Shown here: positions 1 to 12,143 of the stretch, piece by piece
How positions within the stretch are numbered: position 1 is the stretch's first letter
Layout of the letters: every line of letters starts with the position of its first letter
NCBI GenBank assembly: GCA_000697665.1
Contig: KL197710.1
Coordinates: 834,090-898,089, forward strand
DNA: 64,000 nt
Direction of reading: 5' to 3'
Origin: Jaapia argillacea MUCL 33604
Lineage: Eukaryota; Basidiomycota; Agaricomycetes; Jaapiales; Jaapiaceae
The notes under the pieces: generated by a model
The model's database searches: none
Seen by the model: the letters and a program-made list of their open reading frames with translations, nothing else
What the model was told of the DNA's origin: nothing
Position numbers and translations under genes: made by a program

Positions 1-392
1 AGAGTAACTCTGGGGAAGCCATTATGAACGCCGATTCTCATGAATACTTTGCTGAGAACAACCCTGTTCAGTCTTAAGCGAGATTCTGTAGGGATTGGAT
101 GCAATCATACCAACTGCGAATCTTGGATTCTGCCAGAAATTCTGAAGTCTCTATTCATGTATTTATTCGGTTTTAATGTTTTCGAATTCAAGGGGCTGTG
201 ATTTCAGATACTTGGTCTCTATGGTATTCCCGACTGCGAAGAAACGAGTCTGTCACCTCACGATCTCCCCCTTACAGTTTCCACAAGTGCGAATACCTCG
301 CCATTTCTGCGTAAAGAACTCCGTCCACACTCATGACACAAAGGCACGTAGGTCGCCACTACTTGATACATGATTGGAAACACGACATCTGC
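1..392. other. Left edge, no gene recognised
   Basis: Only short open frames occur here and none resembles a known protein. The stretch lies just beyond the stop codon of the minus-strand phosphodiesterase, so it probably holds its 3' untranslated region and possibly the edge of a gene outside the window. Confidence 0.4.
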
Positions 393-3300
393 CTACTGCA
401 CGGAACCGTACCCTGCTGGACAGTTCTGTCTCGCAAGTGGCGCAGAACCACTACGAATGTAGCAAATCTTGGCAGTGGCACAAGTTCCAGTGCACGGTGG
501 GGTAAGTACGGAGCCCTTGCCTTGGTAGGTGTTGAAAGTCTGAGAGAACGTTGATCAGTGCAGAGCTGGCGGTGTCACGGATGCCAGAACTTACTGTCAC
601 GAGCGAGGGATCCGCTTCCATGACTGCAACGGAATTCTGAGACTCTAACACAAGGATATGCGCAACTTCAACGTACCTTCGGTGACCTTGTGCCAGAAAG
701 TCGCATTCAAAGGGTCGTTGGGTCCCCATGTAAAGTTAGCGCCATAGGCTTGACGAGTGTTGTACTCGTAGGAATATGTGGGACCGTATTGGAGTTGCGA
801 ATCAAGAGCGGGGAAGGTATTGACCTCGCTTCGCCAACTAATGTGGGATCGATGAACACAGCCTGACAAGGGCATTCCAGATATTCGAAACTCACGTGTG
901 CGCATCTACAATATCAAATGTCTGGTGGAAATGTCGGTCGATGAATATCAAGACACCACTGGCAATGCCTGAACTCACCGCAGAATCAACTTCATAGACG
1001 CGGAACCCGGAGTTGAGGTTGGTCAGTGGAGTGATCGAGGGACCGATCTGGATTGGCAACCGTAGTGGTTAGGGTCAGGCCACGCGAAAAAGGGATCACT
1101 AACCCAGGACACCGCCTGAGCAGTTTGCGCGCTCATATTGGTGCCGTTGTTAGCGTAGAAAATCTGGCATGAAGTTTTCTTATCGAGCTGAAAATGAGGA
1201 AGAGAAGCAATGAGCTTACGGATAGCTGATCTTCGTGAGTGTGTCCGAAGAAGATATCTGTAGGCGATGGGTTGATTATGGTCAAAGCAACGAAAAGCGA
1301 CAAACTAACTGGCGATGACGTGGGGTGAAAAGCGGTCAACGCTGAAAAAAATACATTCCAGCTTAGTTGATGTTGGATATAACGACAAGAAATGCAGACA
1401 TTTGATAGACTGAGAAGAAACACTGTGTCAGATGGGGGCGAACATGGAGGACCCGATCACATACACAGGTTCGAGGGGTTGGCCATTGGGTTGGTCCCAT
1501 CCCAACCACTCAGGACGTGACCTACGATCCAGACTGAACGGGGCAAGTTAATGTTTCGGCAAGGATTTTCATAGTATTGCGCTCACCGCGATCCCCAGCA
1601 TCCTCGGCATCTTGGAGTTCGTCTGTCAAGAATCTCAGCATTCCAGATGTGTCTGGGTAAGTCAGGTTGATGTAATTGAAGTAGTTGGCACTAGCCGAAC
1701 ACGAGGCCGTCAACATCCACATCGTAATTAGAGGATAAGTATCGCATACCGATACCCTGCACATGAAGTTTCAGCCGAATGGATAGAGCAACCGAACATT
1801 AGCACTTACACAAGTCAGTATTGAGCGTAATGACCCTAAGACCGTCCTGGCGCTTCACCATGTAAGCCGCATAATGCGCTCGAGCGAGCTCGACCGCGGC
1901 TTCGGGAAGCCAATCCTCATGCTGCCAGAGATAGGCTACATGGTCGTAGTTCCTAATTCGCCACTTCAGTTCAAGTGCCTTCTGTATGCGGAAGGAAACA
2001 TACCAGCTGAATTGACTGGCCAAGTAGCCCCCGATGCTGTAAGGTGCATCTTGTGCCCTGAATATAGCTATTAGCAAGGTCATTCTCAGGTCATAAGAGT
2101 GAGACGTACTGATTGTAGCTGTCGTGATTCCCAAGCGCAGGGTAAACGGGACCAGAGCCGAGCAATCGTTTGAATAAGTCATAGATGAGAGTCTGAGGGC
2201 AAATCAGATTGATCAGATATCCAGATATTTCTCCTCGTTTCGGGAGATCGTACCTCCGCATACATGATATAGTCTCTGTGGTAAGTTGTTCAGTATCCTG
2301 AATGAAGCGTCTCCGATCGTATTGCACACACCTAGAAAGCTGGTTATCAGGGTCGTGGCTAACCAGATCGCCAGTATACACTGTCCATGCAAAACCGGTA
2401 TCTTGAGTCCCAGTGAGAGGAGGAATAGACTCCAGGGCAGATGTCAACAAAGAGAATGGGGTATCGCTGTCAGAAAAATAAATCCCACAGACAATTCCAC
2501 TAACGGTTCTGACTACACATACCACAAATACGCGCCATATCGAGGGGCAGGCGCCAGAGTGCGGTTGGGGCTTGCGGTGTTCACATTGTTTTCACGGCAG
2601 CACAACCCAGACGTGCAGTTCGACTCGGATCCGGTTGCATACCTGGGATCGAGATGGGCATCTGAGAGATGCAAGACCTTAAGTCGAGTTCCACTAGGTG
2701 TTTTGGGAGGCGGGAGGGGGTTGGGCTTCGGCTTTGCGAACCAACTTGTCAAATTCAAGGGAGAAGTGGGAGGGACGGGACAAAGTGAGAGGAAGTTTTG
2801 GCAAAGAGACTACCTCGCGAACTCAGCAACGAACCAAACGTTTGAATGGAACAATGGTCTTACCTGTCCATCATATCCACCAACATCGGCGTTCGCGATC
2901 ACCTGAGTGATAACGGGACCAAGAGCCAATGGTCCGTAGGATGTCTCGCAAGTCTTGCTATAGTTAAAGTACTCGCACAGTGCGACAACCAATGCGGGTC
3001 CTTGATCGGGAGTAGTAAGGGCAACAAATTTGCCAACTTCCAATGCAGCTTGGCAACGAGCGCATGTACTGTTCCCAAAGATTGGGTTCGTGGCGATGGA
3101 CTGTACCTGGGCTATAGCGTGGGCCAAGACGAGCGATGGAGACGCAGGGGGTGGAAGAGGGTGCGGGTCGACCGTGTTATTCTGGACAGGAAGTTTTAAT
3201 TAGGGCGAGATGGACAACAAGATGATGGCACGAACCAATGGAATAGTATCAGGATCTGTTAGCGCCAAGGGGTAGGTTTTTTGCTAAAGCGGTCTCAGTA

Positions 3301-3526
3301 GGTTCATGCAATCGCTAGCGAAGAGGCTTACAGTGACTGGATCAGAAATGACTGGTTGAACTTGAGACACTGTTGCAGTCGGATTGTTGTAATAATTGGT
3401 ATAGAGTGATGTAGGGAAAGCACCCTGCGCTGTGAAAGTTCCAGGTTGAATACCTGCACTGGAAGAAGCACCAGAAGCTATGGCGGCGGACACCATCGCC
3501 AGAAGAGTCAACTTGCGACCGAACAT
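393..3526 (-). CDS. Acid sphingomyelinase-like secreted phosphodiesterase
   Basis: Predicted secreted enzyme that hydrolyses sphingomyelin or a related phosphodiester. The N-terminus MFGRKLTLLAMVSAA looks like a signal peptide. A cysteine-rich saposin-B-like segment follows (STCARCQAALEV near 3065), as in acid sphingomyelinases. The calcineurin-like metallophosphatase core shows its motifs in order: SDAHLDPRY (near 2650), YTGDLVSHD (near 2370), ALGNHDSY (near 2130) and FFGHTHEDQL (near 1250). These supply the DxH, GD, GNHD and GHxH metal ligands. The C-terminus is cysteine-rich, with PPCTGTCATAKI near 490. The frame is broken by many short introns, at least eight, so internal joins are approximate. 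The stop is the TAG complement at 393-395. Substrate is inferred from domain order; other phosphodiesters are possible. Confidence 0.88.
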
Positions 3527-4692
3527 GGTGGCGTCGTAGCTTCTTCCAAGGACTCAAGGCTTCACAGTGAGTCTTTTCAAGAGGCAAACAGCAGAGGTAT
3601 GGGAGAATCCCTGAAGTGGGTATCTACCGATTTACGGCATTTGCTCCATGCGCTCCTTTACGCACGGGTATGGTGGCATATATGCTCGCACAGCGAGAAA
3701 TGGAATGTTTGAACGTGCGTCGTACAGCCATCAGGAAGGACTCTCGAAATAGACTTGAAAGTTCACGAGAGGGCAGGGAAGCTGCGAGTTCACGTGCCAC
3801 AAGGCATAGCAATGGTTCTTTCGATCTCGTTGACAGCCCAAGCCATATGAGACGTTGGACTTGTAGAACATTCATCAATATCCAGATAGATAAGCAAAGG
3901 AGCAAGGAGCAAATGGGAGAAAGTAAGAGACTGAGGCCTGAGGACAACAACGGACATCGGGAGCGAAACACCGCCACCGCCACAGAACAAATAAAGAAAA
4001 AGAACGCGTCCAGCGTGACAGGCTCTAGACATGGTCTGCGACGTCATTGACAGTCCAAGCCCAGACCAGAGCCGTCATCGACAAAACCTGCTACAAAAAC
4101 CCAGCGTGAAAGAATGGCAATGAGGAGAACCTCCCCTTGCTTTTCATTGTCTTCGTGTACTTGGAATACTGTTTGCCGTCGTCTAAACGCAACCGCTCAA
4201 TCTGAATTTGCCAACTTTGCTTCGGACATTCGCGCCGCACAGGCGTCAAACTTTCAATCCCGAGGCATCAGGAGTCAGTTCATTATTGGATGTCAAGCAT
4301 ATACAAGCATACAACATAGACAAGTCCTCGAAAGCATTGGATAACTACATGATAACTCGGTCGAAGAAGAAGCAATGGATATCAGGATATATCTACAAAC
4401 TCGTAAGTGGGAGGTAAAATCATACTAGGATATACAGCGTTCTCTGATTCGTATGGTGTATTAATCTGAAGGTCAAAATATGGCAAAAGTGTCGCAGGCG
4501 CGGCATTGCGGCCCAATCGCCCCGGTGTGGTGAGGGAGGTAGGGAGGGAGGGGTGCATCGGCGCCGATGTCGACTTGGGCATGATGTGGCCACCCATAGA
4601 TATAACAATGCCCAGGCTTGGAGCATTTTGAAGGGCCTTCCTCTTCAAGCCATCTCCGTCAGCTCCCTCGCACTCCCCTCCAGCACCGACTT
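3527..4692. other. Intergenic stretch, nothing recognised
   Basis: This contains the promoter side of the sphingomyelinase-like gene and several short overlapping open frames on both strands. None shows a domain, a plausible intron chain or a familiar motif. A minus-strand open frame at 4382-4648 is proline-rich and could be an exon of the short ORF upstream, but no good splice pair joins them. Confidence 0.35.
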
Positions 4693-4950
4693 CTAATTTT
4701 TGCGCCGATCTTCGTCAAGTATCTGCTTTCGACGCCCTGCCTTCTCTCTCGACTTCTCCTCTGCCGCTCGTCGAGAATCCATCCACAATTTCAAGGTGTA
4801 CTCGTGCAGCGACTGCGAGTACATCATGAGGAGTGCCTCGGTCGATTTTGCAGCATGGTGCTTCTCGATCTCCTCCTTCCTTGTCGAGGGATGGCTAACG
4901 TTGGCTTGGGTCGAGGCATGGGCAGGTACGGATGTAGTAGTCGCCATCAT
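4693..4950 (-). CDS. Small charged hypothetical protein
   Basis: An 85-residue single-exon frame beginning MMATTTSVPAHAST and ending in a strongly basic and acidic helix (REKAGRRKQILDEDRRKN). The second half has the heptad-like spacing of a coiled coil. I do not recognise the family. Evidence that it is real is weak: a plausible start, the skewed charged composition and its position in an otherwise empty interval. The overlapping plus-strand frames in the same interval look less protein-like. Confidence 0.3.
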   Translation of the reverse strand: MMATTTSVPAHASTQANVSHPSTRKEEIEKHHAAKSTEALLMMYSQSLHEYTLKLWMDSRRAAEEKSREKAGRRKQILDEDRRKN

Positions 4951-6234
4951 GATGGGTGGGATGATTCTAACGTGGGTGGCCGATGGTATGGGCGGTAGGT
5001 GATAGTGGTTGCGATCGTCGAATGGCCAACAAACAGGCGAAGGTGGGTATCAATGTGGTCCGCAACCTTCCAGGATACGAGGCCTAAATACCCCAGATCT
5101 GTACTCAGCACCCGAGTCTTCGGATTGTAAGCCGCACGGACTGGTTTTGCGCTCCACCCAGAATGGTGGCCACCACTCCGACGGCTTGCACGGCCCAAAG
5201 GACTTCTTTCGACTCCCCTCCAATGGGGATCGGTTTGGTACGTCACTTCTATCCTCACGTGGTGGGGCAACGGGCCTTTTTGTTGTTACCCTCTTTTTCA
5301 TCCCGCCTTCCACTTCGTCGCCTATCGTTTTACTCTCATTCTTCGTTCATATGTGGGGTGCTGCTTTCATGTTTCTCTGTTGTCGCCGAGATGTCGTGCT
5401 CTGCCATGTGCGGAGCTTTATGTTGAACGGACGTGGCCCTGCAATACAGCTCCACTTTGGCACTCAGATGATGCATTCCTGGCGGTGGGAATTGATGCGC
5501 GCCAAGATGAATCGGTTTTATATTGTTCAAGAACCTTAGCTTTGTCTCTGGAGATGCCAATTTGGGGACGTTTCGCAGCTCATTAGCATCGATTGTTGGA
5601 GCCCGGTGTGCTCAATGCGACCGTCAATTCGAACCCCATTCTCTGTCAATCACTTCCCACCCTGTTTCCATACTTCTCTTGTGACCCTTCATGGGCCGAC
5701 GACAACTGATATTGTGGCATAGCTTATCCACGTCCCCCTCCCGTTCTGTGTGATCCTCAGCGTCGGCGATGTACTCGGATATTCGCCCGACGGTGTAATC
5801 AATCGATGGATGCCAGCACCACTCTACAAGCCTCTCACGGCGGCGTGCGACCGCTTCCATAGGGATCTGTGCGCGCTCATCACCAGCGTTGAAACGTGCT
5901 TGTTATCATATATCAGCATCGCCGCTATCTCGTTGCGAAGCACCCCCAAATTTTTTGGGAGCAGGAGTGCGATGCACCACAGCTTTGCTTCTTTCATACA
6001 TCCTGAAGTATATGTGACACAAGAACACGGAGAAGACATATCATCTGAATCAAAAGGCCCCCCTTCCAGCAGGTCCGCAAAGGTTAAGGTTTAAACTACT
6101 CGGTGGTATGATAAAAAGGTTCGAAAGCAGCGTCAGAAGATCAAAGGAATACAACATTGTTCGTTATACTAAATTGTCACCGTAAAAATGGAAGGGAAGA
6201 AAGCCGTTATCCCGTATCTATCAGCATGAGTCTA
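4951..6234. other. Intergenic stretch, no supported gene
   Basis: Open frames of 70-176 codons occur on both strands, for example 5009-5539 plus and 5624-5860 minus. They overlap one another, lack recognisable domains and carry no clear splice signals. I see no RNA gene. The right end is the 3' flank of the CSC1-type channel gene. Confidence 0.35.
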
Positions 6235-9200
6235 TCATCCTCCAGAATGTCGTCCTCCCCTGGAAGCTGACGGAGGTCGTTGCATAACATCGTCTGTGGC
6301 CTTGACGTCTAGCGTAACTTTCAAGTCGTGGTATCGTTGGAGGTCGTAAGCTTCCGAACGCGCAATCCCTGAGGAGTCGTTCGGTAGCCAGATTATGGGT
6401 TCTGGAGCGGTTAGTTCTGGTGCATACAAGATGCCCGTCATCTCTTCAGCATGGTCTGCGAATGGGAGTGGAGGTAGATGAGGGGGGGCATCTGGGTGAG
6501 TTCGTGCCGCTCGTTCCGTCGCGGTGAGGTCATCAAGCGTCTCCGTTGCTGACAGATGAAGTTAGAAAGGCGTGTCAAATGCACCCGGGAAGCACTTACG
6601 CAGAGGAATGGGACCCCGTTGCTTGGATGGGGGAGGCATAACGGCGAGGGTCATGGACATCATTTCCAGCACAGACGCGAAGGAACCGCGCATTCTTGTG
6701 GCCGTGGGTCGGTTAGACGAGCTCACCAAACTGGTGCTCTCCTCATCCACATCTCGGCCTCTTGCGGGCCGCGCAGCATTTTTGAATGCATCCAAGGAGT
6801 TCCGGGCAATTCCACTGAGAGCAGTCACTCCCGGCTCTCGGGTCTTCCACCTTGTATATCCTTCCACGATGGCGATGATCAAGAAGGCGCCGCCAACGAG
6901 GACGCCACCCTCGGGCCAAAGCCTCCGAGTCAATAGAATAAGGCCAAGGAGAAGGGGTTGGAACGCGAGCAGAGTGCCGAAGCGGCGGAGAAGCCAGATC
7001 TGAATCAGGCCGCCCGTTTGGGAGAGCGTGCGACCATACACATATCCCACCAGGTAGCGATGAGCTAGAAGGACAGTAAGTTTACGTGGGTGCCACAAAC
7101 CAGAAATGGGGTTCAAATACTTACCAATGAGGGTGAGGAGCAGGAGAATTACGACAGCCGGTCCAATTAATGGAAAGATGAGAGAAAATGTCGAGGCGAA
7201 CACGATGGCCAACACGCAGCATCCGGTAGCGTAAGATGCATCGTATGTTCTTGGGTAGACCGCTGCGCGAAAATAGTCAGTCAAGCCCAAGCTGATCAAA
7301 GATAACGTCAAACCTACCACGGAACCTTTGCCGAGGTGTGACCGCTGTCCTTTCGGCCTTGTGCACCCGGCGTAAACGAAAGGGTTGGAGCATCATGAGT
7401 GCCGGTGAGATAATCGCGACGTTCAGTATGATCACCAATGCCAAGGCGCTCATATATATTGAACCATCCGCTACCGTCTTCGTCTCGCCACTACCTGCGT
7501 TGAACGAGTCCATCGCAAAAAGTAGGGAACCTACGACAATAATCCATATGGCACAAACGATCGTCAGGACATAGAACGTTGTCTTGAAAGTCGTCAACTG
7601 AAGGGAAGATATTGAAACGCATCCGCTCATTCTGGCCGAGACTATACTGTCGTCAGCAAAAACCCAACCAAGAGATTCGGCAGGACTCACAATGTACGAT
7701 TGCCAAGGCTGAAGTGATAAACAGTGCTGCAGCGACGGCAGGTGCCAGGCCGACAGCGAGTCCCGTTATCCAGTTGTTGTCCGTTGCAAAATGCCGCAAG
7801 AAAGGTAGATAGTGGCTGACGTTCGGCGCGTTGCCCAATGCGAGACCAGCAACAGCAGTGACTAGTGTGGGATCAGTCAGGGTGCTTAATCAAAGAGAGG
7901 GAAAGGACTTACGACCAGCAGCGAGGGCAATGGCAACCATGACGATCACAACCCAATGAATCACCTTTCCCCCAAGTCCAACCTGACCTTGCAATTCATC
8001 CCACCTAATATCTTCCTTCGCTCTACCTTCAATCAACCTAACACCAGGAATAAACCTCAACCCTTTCCCAATCATAAGCCACCCCCTCATCCTAGCTCCA
8101 TCCGCGATATCATTATACGCATTCCGTTGCGCATCCCCAATTTCTTGGTTGATAGCCTTAAGTTGGGTCCGCCACCGATTGATATCGGCGTATACAGCGC
8201 CAAGATCATCATGGTCCAATCCAGAAATCGGACGGACGAAAGGACCTTGGGATTGGAGGCGGAGATGAGGAGGTGCGACGGGTGGTTCGTCGAGACCACC
8301 GGAAGGTTGACTTCTCATACGAAGTGGGAATGTTTCGCGACGGTCGGAAGGGGGAGTATCAGTAACTCTGGGAGGCCTTGGTATCACAGGAGGGATCATC
8401 TCGTCACCCCATTGGCCGCCTTGAGGGTGATAAGGCATAGTAGTCGAGCCTTCGGGAGATGGGTCAAACGATTGCGGGGCTTCGTGCATAAGGTCCACCC
8501 AATCATGGTCATAACCATCCGACATCCTCTCCCCTTCCTGCGTATGCGTCTCTGCTTCCTGTGTATGTGTCTCTGCATACCCATACCGACTTTGACTGTG
8601 CCCATCATCCGAAAACATTTGCGTTCTCCCATCATCCGACAACACCAAACCTCTTCCATCATCAGTCATCATACCCCTCCCATCATCCGACATCATCTGG
8701 CCCTCGGGATACCCCTGGTAAAACGAAGACGAAGGAACACCACCTCCATGATTCGGTCCAAAGAAACTCGGATCCGGGATCTCATGAATAGGCGAACTAG
8801 GCGTACTCTCCACCCTCCTCAACGTCCCCGTCTTATCCAACTTCATCTGATTCCCAATTGGCAACTTCCCATACGCGACCGAGTTCCTATTGATCTCTTG
8901 AAATCGGCTACCCACCACTCGTTGATGGACAGAATCGGATAAACTGGGGTATTCTTGGGATGAAGGGTCGTCGAAACGACTGCCACTGATACCTCGGATG
9001 TTTCCTAGTTTGTAGTATTGGGATGGGGCGACGAAGGAGGTTGGTGTAAGGGATGAGGAGCCGTAAGCTGGGTTCCTAGTTCTGTTCTTCCTCCGCGTCT
9101 ATGAAATACATGTGGTTAATGAAGATCGCACCGAGGAAATGGTATGATCGACTTACCGAGGCGCTAGCAAGTGGACGTGGTCGGCTGATCTGTAACCTCG

Positions 9201-11064
9201 GCTCGGGCACCTCCTCGTCTTTCATCAACAAGTCCGCAACCGAAGGGTCCGGAGTGCTCAACCTGAAAGACGAGATATACTTTGTCTCGGCCACCTCCAA
9301 ATTTTCCAATATCTCATCCCTCTCTTCAATGAGGAGCGCGAGCCTCTGGGTATCGCTAACACTCAAGGTCAACCATCGTACGAGGAACAAAAGACATGAC
9401 CGTACCCAATGGAGAACAAACTCTGGATGTCAACCTCCAAATTACTTTCCTCGACAGTATTAACCCTCGTCTCACTCTCATTCCTCCTCAACCCCTGCCC
9501 TCTCCTCCTCCCAGTCGCAATCCCCAAACCAGTCCCATTCCCATTCCCATTCCCCCCAGCCCCATTCGCAGTATCCAAAGTCGAACTCAACCCATTCTTA
9601 ATAACAAAATCCTTCACCCTCTTCTCTCCCCACCCAACAAACCCAGGCGCCTCTCCAACACTCAACCAACCCATCTCCAACCCTCCACACCTAACCTCAA
9701 TCCATCTTTTCCTAAAAGCTACAAGTCGGTTGAACTCCTTGATGATTTTGTACAAGGCTGGTAGGACGGCCAATACGAGGAGTAGAGCGGTTAATATAAT
9801 GATGCGAATGCGAATGCTGTTTTCGGTTGGAGTGGCTCGACGAGATATATGTGAAGCGAGGAAAGAGGTAGTTGATACAGAAGGCGTTTGTTGTTCGTTA
9901 TCAAATTGCTGGAGAAGTCGTAAGAGGCTGAGATCTTGTAATGTGGAGTAGACACCTAAGAACTGGGCTTGGGCAGCGGAGTGGGCGAGGCAAGGGGTGT
10001 TGACCATGTATAAGGGTAGAGCTCCGGCGAGACCGATGATCATCCAACCGAATACTATGAGAAAGGCGATCCATAGTGTTCGTTGACTGAGTTGTTCGTC
10101 TGAAGGGAACAGTTGGGCGTCCGTTACTGGTGATCTACCAGCATCCGAGACGTCTTTTGGGACAGACGGTACGAGGGGGACGTGGGGGAATAAGAAAGCC
10201 CAAAAGCGATTTCCGAGCGGTCTTGGACGAAGACTTGAAGGGATGTCAGAACGATTGTGAAGTCCCGACAGGGTGGAGACTCACCCTTGCTGAGGGAACC
10301 ACTCTCGCAGAGCATATACTTGTCTAAACCGAGGACGAAGGATCGCAAATAACAACTTGATAACCAATCAGAGGCTGAGCCCGCGAGGCGGTGAAAAACA
10401 CGCTACTCACCCAAAGCAATAAACCAACAGCGCTGGGCAAAATCAGAGTCTCAATCAACCCGCCCGCCCATGCGTCTATACCACCACCAATACATATAGG
10501 TTGCGATTGTGCCGCAATTTGTGCTGAAGGAGAGGCTTGAGATATTACGGATGTTACAACATGATTGGAGTAGGACGTAATGGTCGTTGAAGGTTCGGTG
10601 ATGGTAGTGATCGGGGTGGAAGTCGTGAATGTTGTCAGAGAGCTGTGAGGCAAAGCTGAAGCAGGGAATGACGAAGGAGTACTCGAGACAGCGCTCATGC
10701 GTGGAGAAGAGGATCCCCCGGCGGTGTTTCCAGACGAGGTTGGTGTCGCAGGTGCGGCGGTGGGGGAAGAACCTGAGGACGGTGACGAGGTTGATATGGG
10801 GATTGTGGAGGAACCGCTAAGCCAGAAAGAGGAGCCATTTTCAGTGTAAAGGGTAGCCCCAGCGCTTGTATAGAAAGTTGAACCGTTGACTATGGTATAA
10901 GTGTCGTCGAGTCGCTTGATATGTGGCAAGTGAGAATAGGCCGGATACATGGACCCTGGCGTGTGGTGAGTATATGCAGTCAGAGTCAGTAAGGGTATCA
11001 GAGGAGCGTTGAAGTCGTCAAGAGTAGCGTAAGGGTCGTCGTCATACAGCCCATCCACTGCCAT
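6235..11064 (-). CDS. CSC1/DUF221 stress-gated cation channel
   Basis: Multi-pass membrane protein of the CSC1/TMEM63 (DUF221, Phm7/Rsn1) family, which forms osmotically or mechanically gated calcium-permeable channels. The first exon (to about 10340) encodes a Ser/Thr-rich segment, then a first membrane span (LIETLILPSAVGLLLWV). Further spans lie near 10030 and 9830. The cytosolic RNA-binding-like loop follows, with FVIKNGLSS near 9600 and LALLIEERDEI near 9340. The 7-TM core shows the family signatures IRWDEL (near 8000), LAHRYLVGYVYGRTLSQTGG (near 7040) and WPEGG. The tail has the usual PEPIIWLPNDSSGIA and SEAYDLQRYHDLKVTLDV motifs just before the stop at 6235. Introns are short. The ATG at 11062-11064 is chosen because the frame upstream is not convincing, and a further 5' exon cannot be excluded. 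Confidence 0.9.
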
Positions 11065-11454
11065 CAACTTTTCTCAACGTTGCCTCGCTTATTTCCACGT
11101 GGCGCACCGTTCCTGGTAAATGCTTCCGTCTCGATCGCTCAAGTTCTCGGGGCCTTCGCAAAGGGGCGTGTATGTACTTTGCGAGTCGCTGGTGTCGGTG
11201 GAGGAGAAGATGTAGAAGAAAATATTTCAAGCACACGGAGACACTCGGTCACCCGTCCTCTAATTTGGAATAATTGCCCAGTAACCAAGGATACAAACTC
11301 GAAAGAACCTCCCGACCATTCCCTCCTCACCACGGAATCATTCCAAGAGATATGGACTAGCCTGGGGATAGCAGGGAGATTAATTCCATGTGCTCACTGA
11401 AATAGAACCAGAATTCTCACCAAGTCAAAAATGAACCCGTCAGACCTTAACTTC
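11065..11454. other. Upstream region of the channel gene
   Basis: Short minus-strand frames (for example 11042-11236 and 11139-11333) overlap the likely 5' leader of the CSC1-type gene. None carries a clear signal peptide or joins the first exon with a good splice pair. Nothing else is visible. Confidence 0.3.
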
Positions 11455-11655
11455 TTATTGCGATGGGCGGGGGTCGATGAATTCGCCACTACCACGCTCT
11501 TTCATCACAAATAGCCCATGGTTCGAAACCCAAGGAGCCGCGTCGTTTTGGGTAGATTGTGATTCAAGTGCTTTGGAGCTGGCGTCGGATTTGGGGTCGG
11601 TTGGGTGTGTTTCGGCGTCCCCAGCTGAGAAGGCTTTACTTGAGACGCACCCCAT
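11455..11655 (-). CDS. Small protein with N-myristoylation/palmitoylation motif
   Basis: A 66-residue frame starting MGCVSSKAF. Gly2, Cys3 and Ser6 match the pattern of an N-myristoylated and S-palmitoylated protein, which would anchor it to membranes. The rest is hydrophilic and Ser/Asp/Lys-rich, with no domain I recognise. It ends IDPRPSQ at a TAA. It stands alone between the CSC1-type gene and SLY1. The acylation motif is seen in the sequence; the gene itself is inferred and could be a chance frame or the first exon of something longer. Confidence 0.45.
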   Translation of the reverse strand: MGCVSSKAFSAGDAETHPTDPKSDASSKALESQSTQNDAAPWVSNHGLFVMKERGSGEFIDPRPSQ

Positions 11656-12143
11656 CTCGCGGCTGAAGATAGTGAACCATGTATTGGTAAAGGGCGAAGG
11701 GCAAGAGGGGACGAGTACTCACTACACGGTGGTTGTTACTGGGGGTTCAGAGAGGTTGACTTTCAACGCCTATCTCCTTATAAGAATGCGATCCTGCAGC
11801 TACTTCAGGTTAGCTTGGCGCCTAGTGATATCTGTGTTGGTAGGTCTTGGTCTCGACTCGACGCAGGTCAGGGAAAAGATGAACTGCACAACTGTATGTC
11901 ATCTTGAAATTCGACTGCGGCTCCCTCTGTCCTCTGATTGGTTTGGCACAGAGGGCATTGAATCCGAAAAGCCCGTAACATAAACGAGAAGGAGAAAGAT
12001 GGTCTGGATTCTGGAAGTCGTCAAGGGCGTAGGAGAGACGGATGACCAAATGGGGCGATAAGAAATCCACGTGGCGGCGCAGTGTCGAGGACGTGTTCGA
12101 CTCTGCGCTCACCGTCCGACGCGACTTTGAGCAATCGCCCTCA
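11656..12143. other. Region between the small acyl-motif ORF and SLY1
   Basis: Open frames on both strands (11477-11983 plus, 11822-12163 minus) show no domain. The interval probably carries the divergent upstream regions of the MGCVSSK ORF and SLY1. Confidence 0.3.

Noticed and set aside
5009-5539. 176-codon plus-strand frame with hydrophobic stretches
   Set aside because: It competes with equally long minus-strand frames in the same interval, lacks introns or motifs, and resembles no known family.
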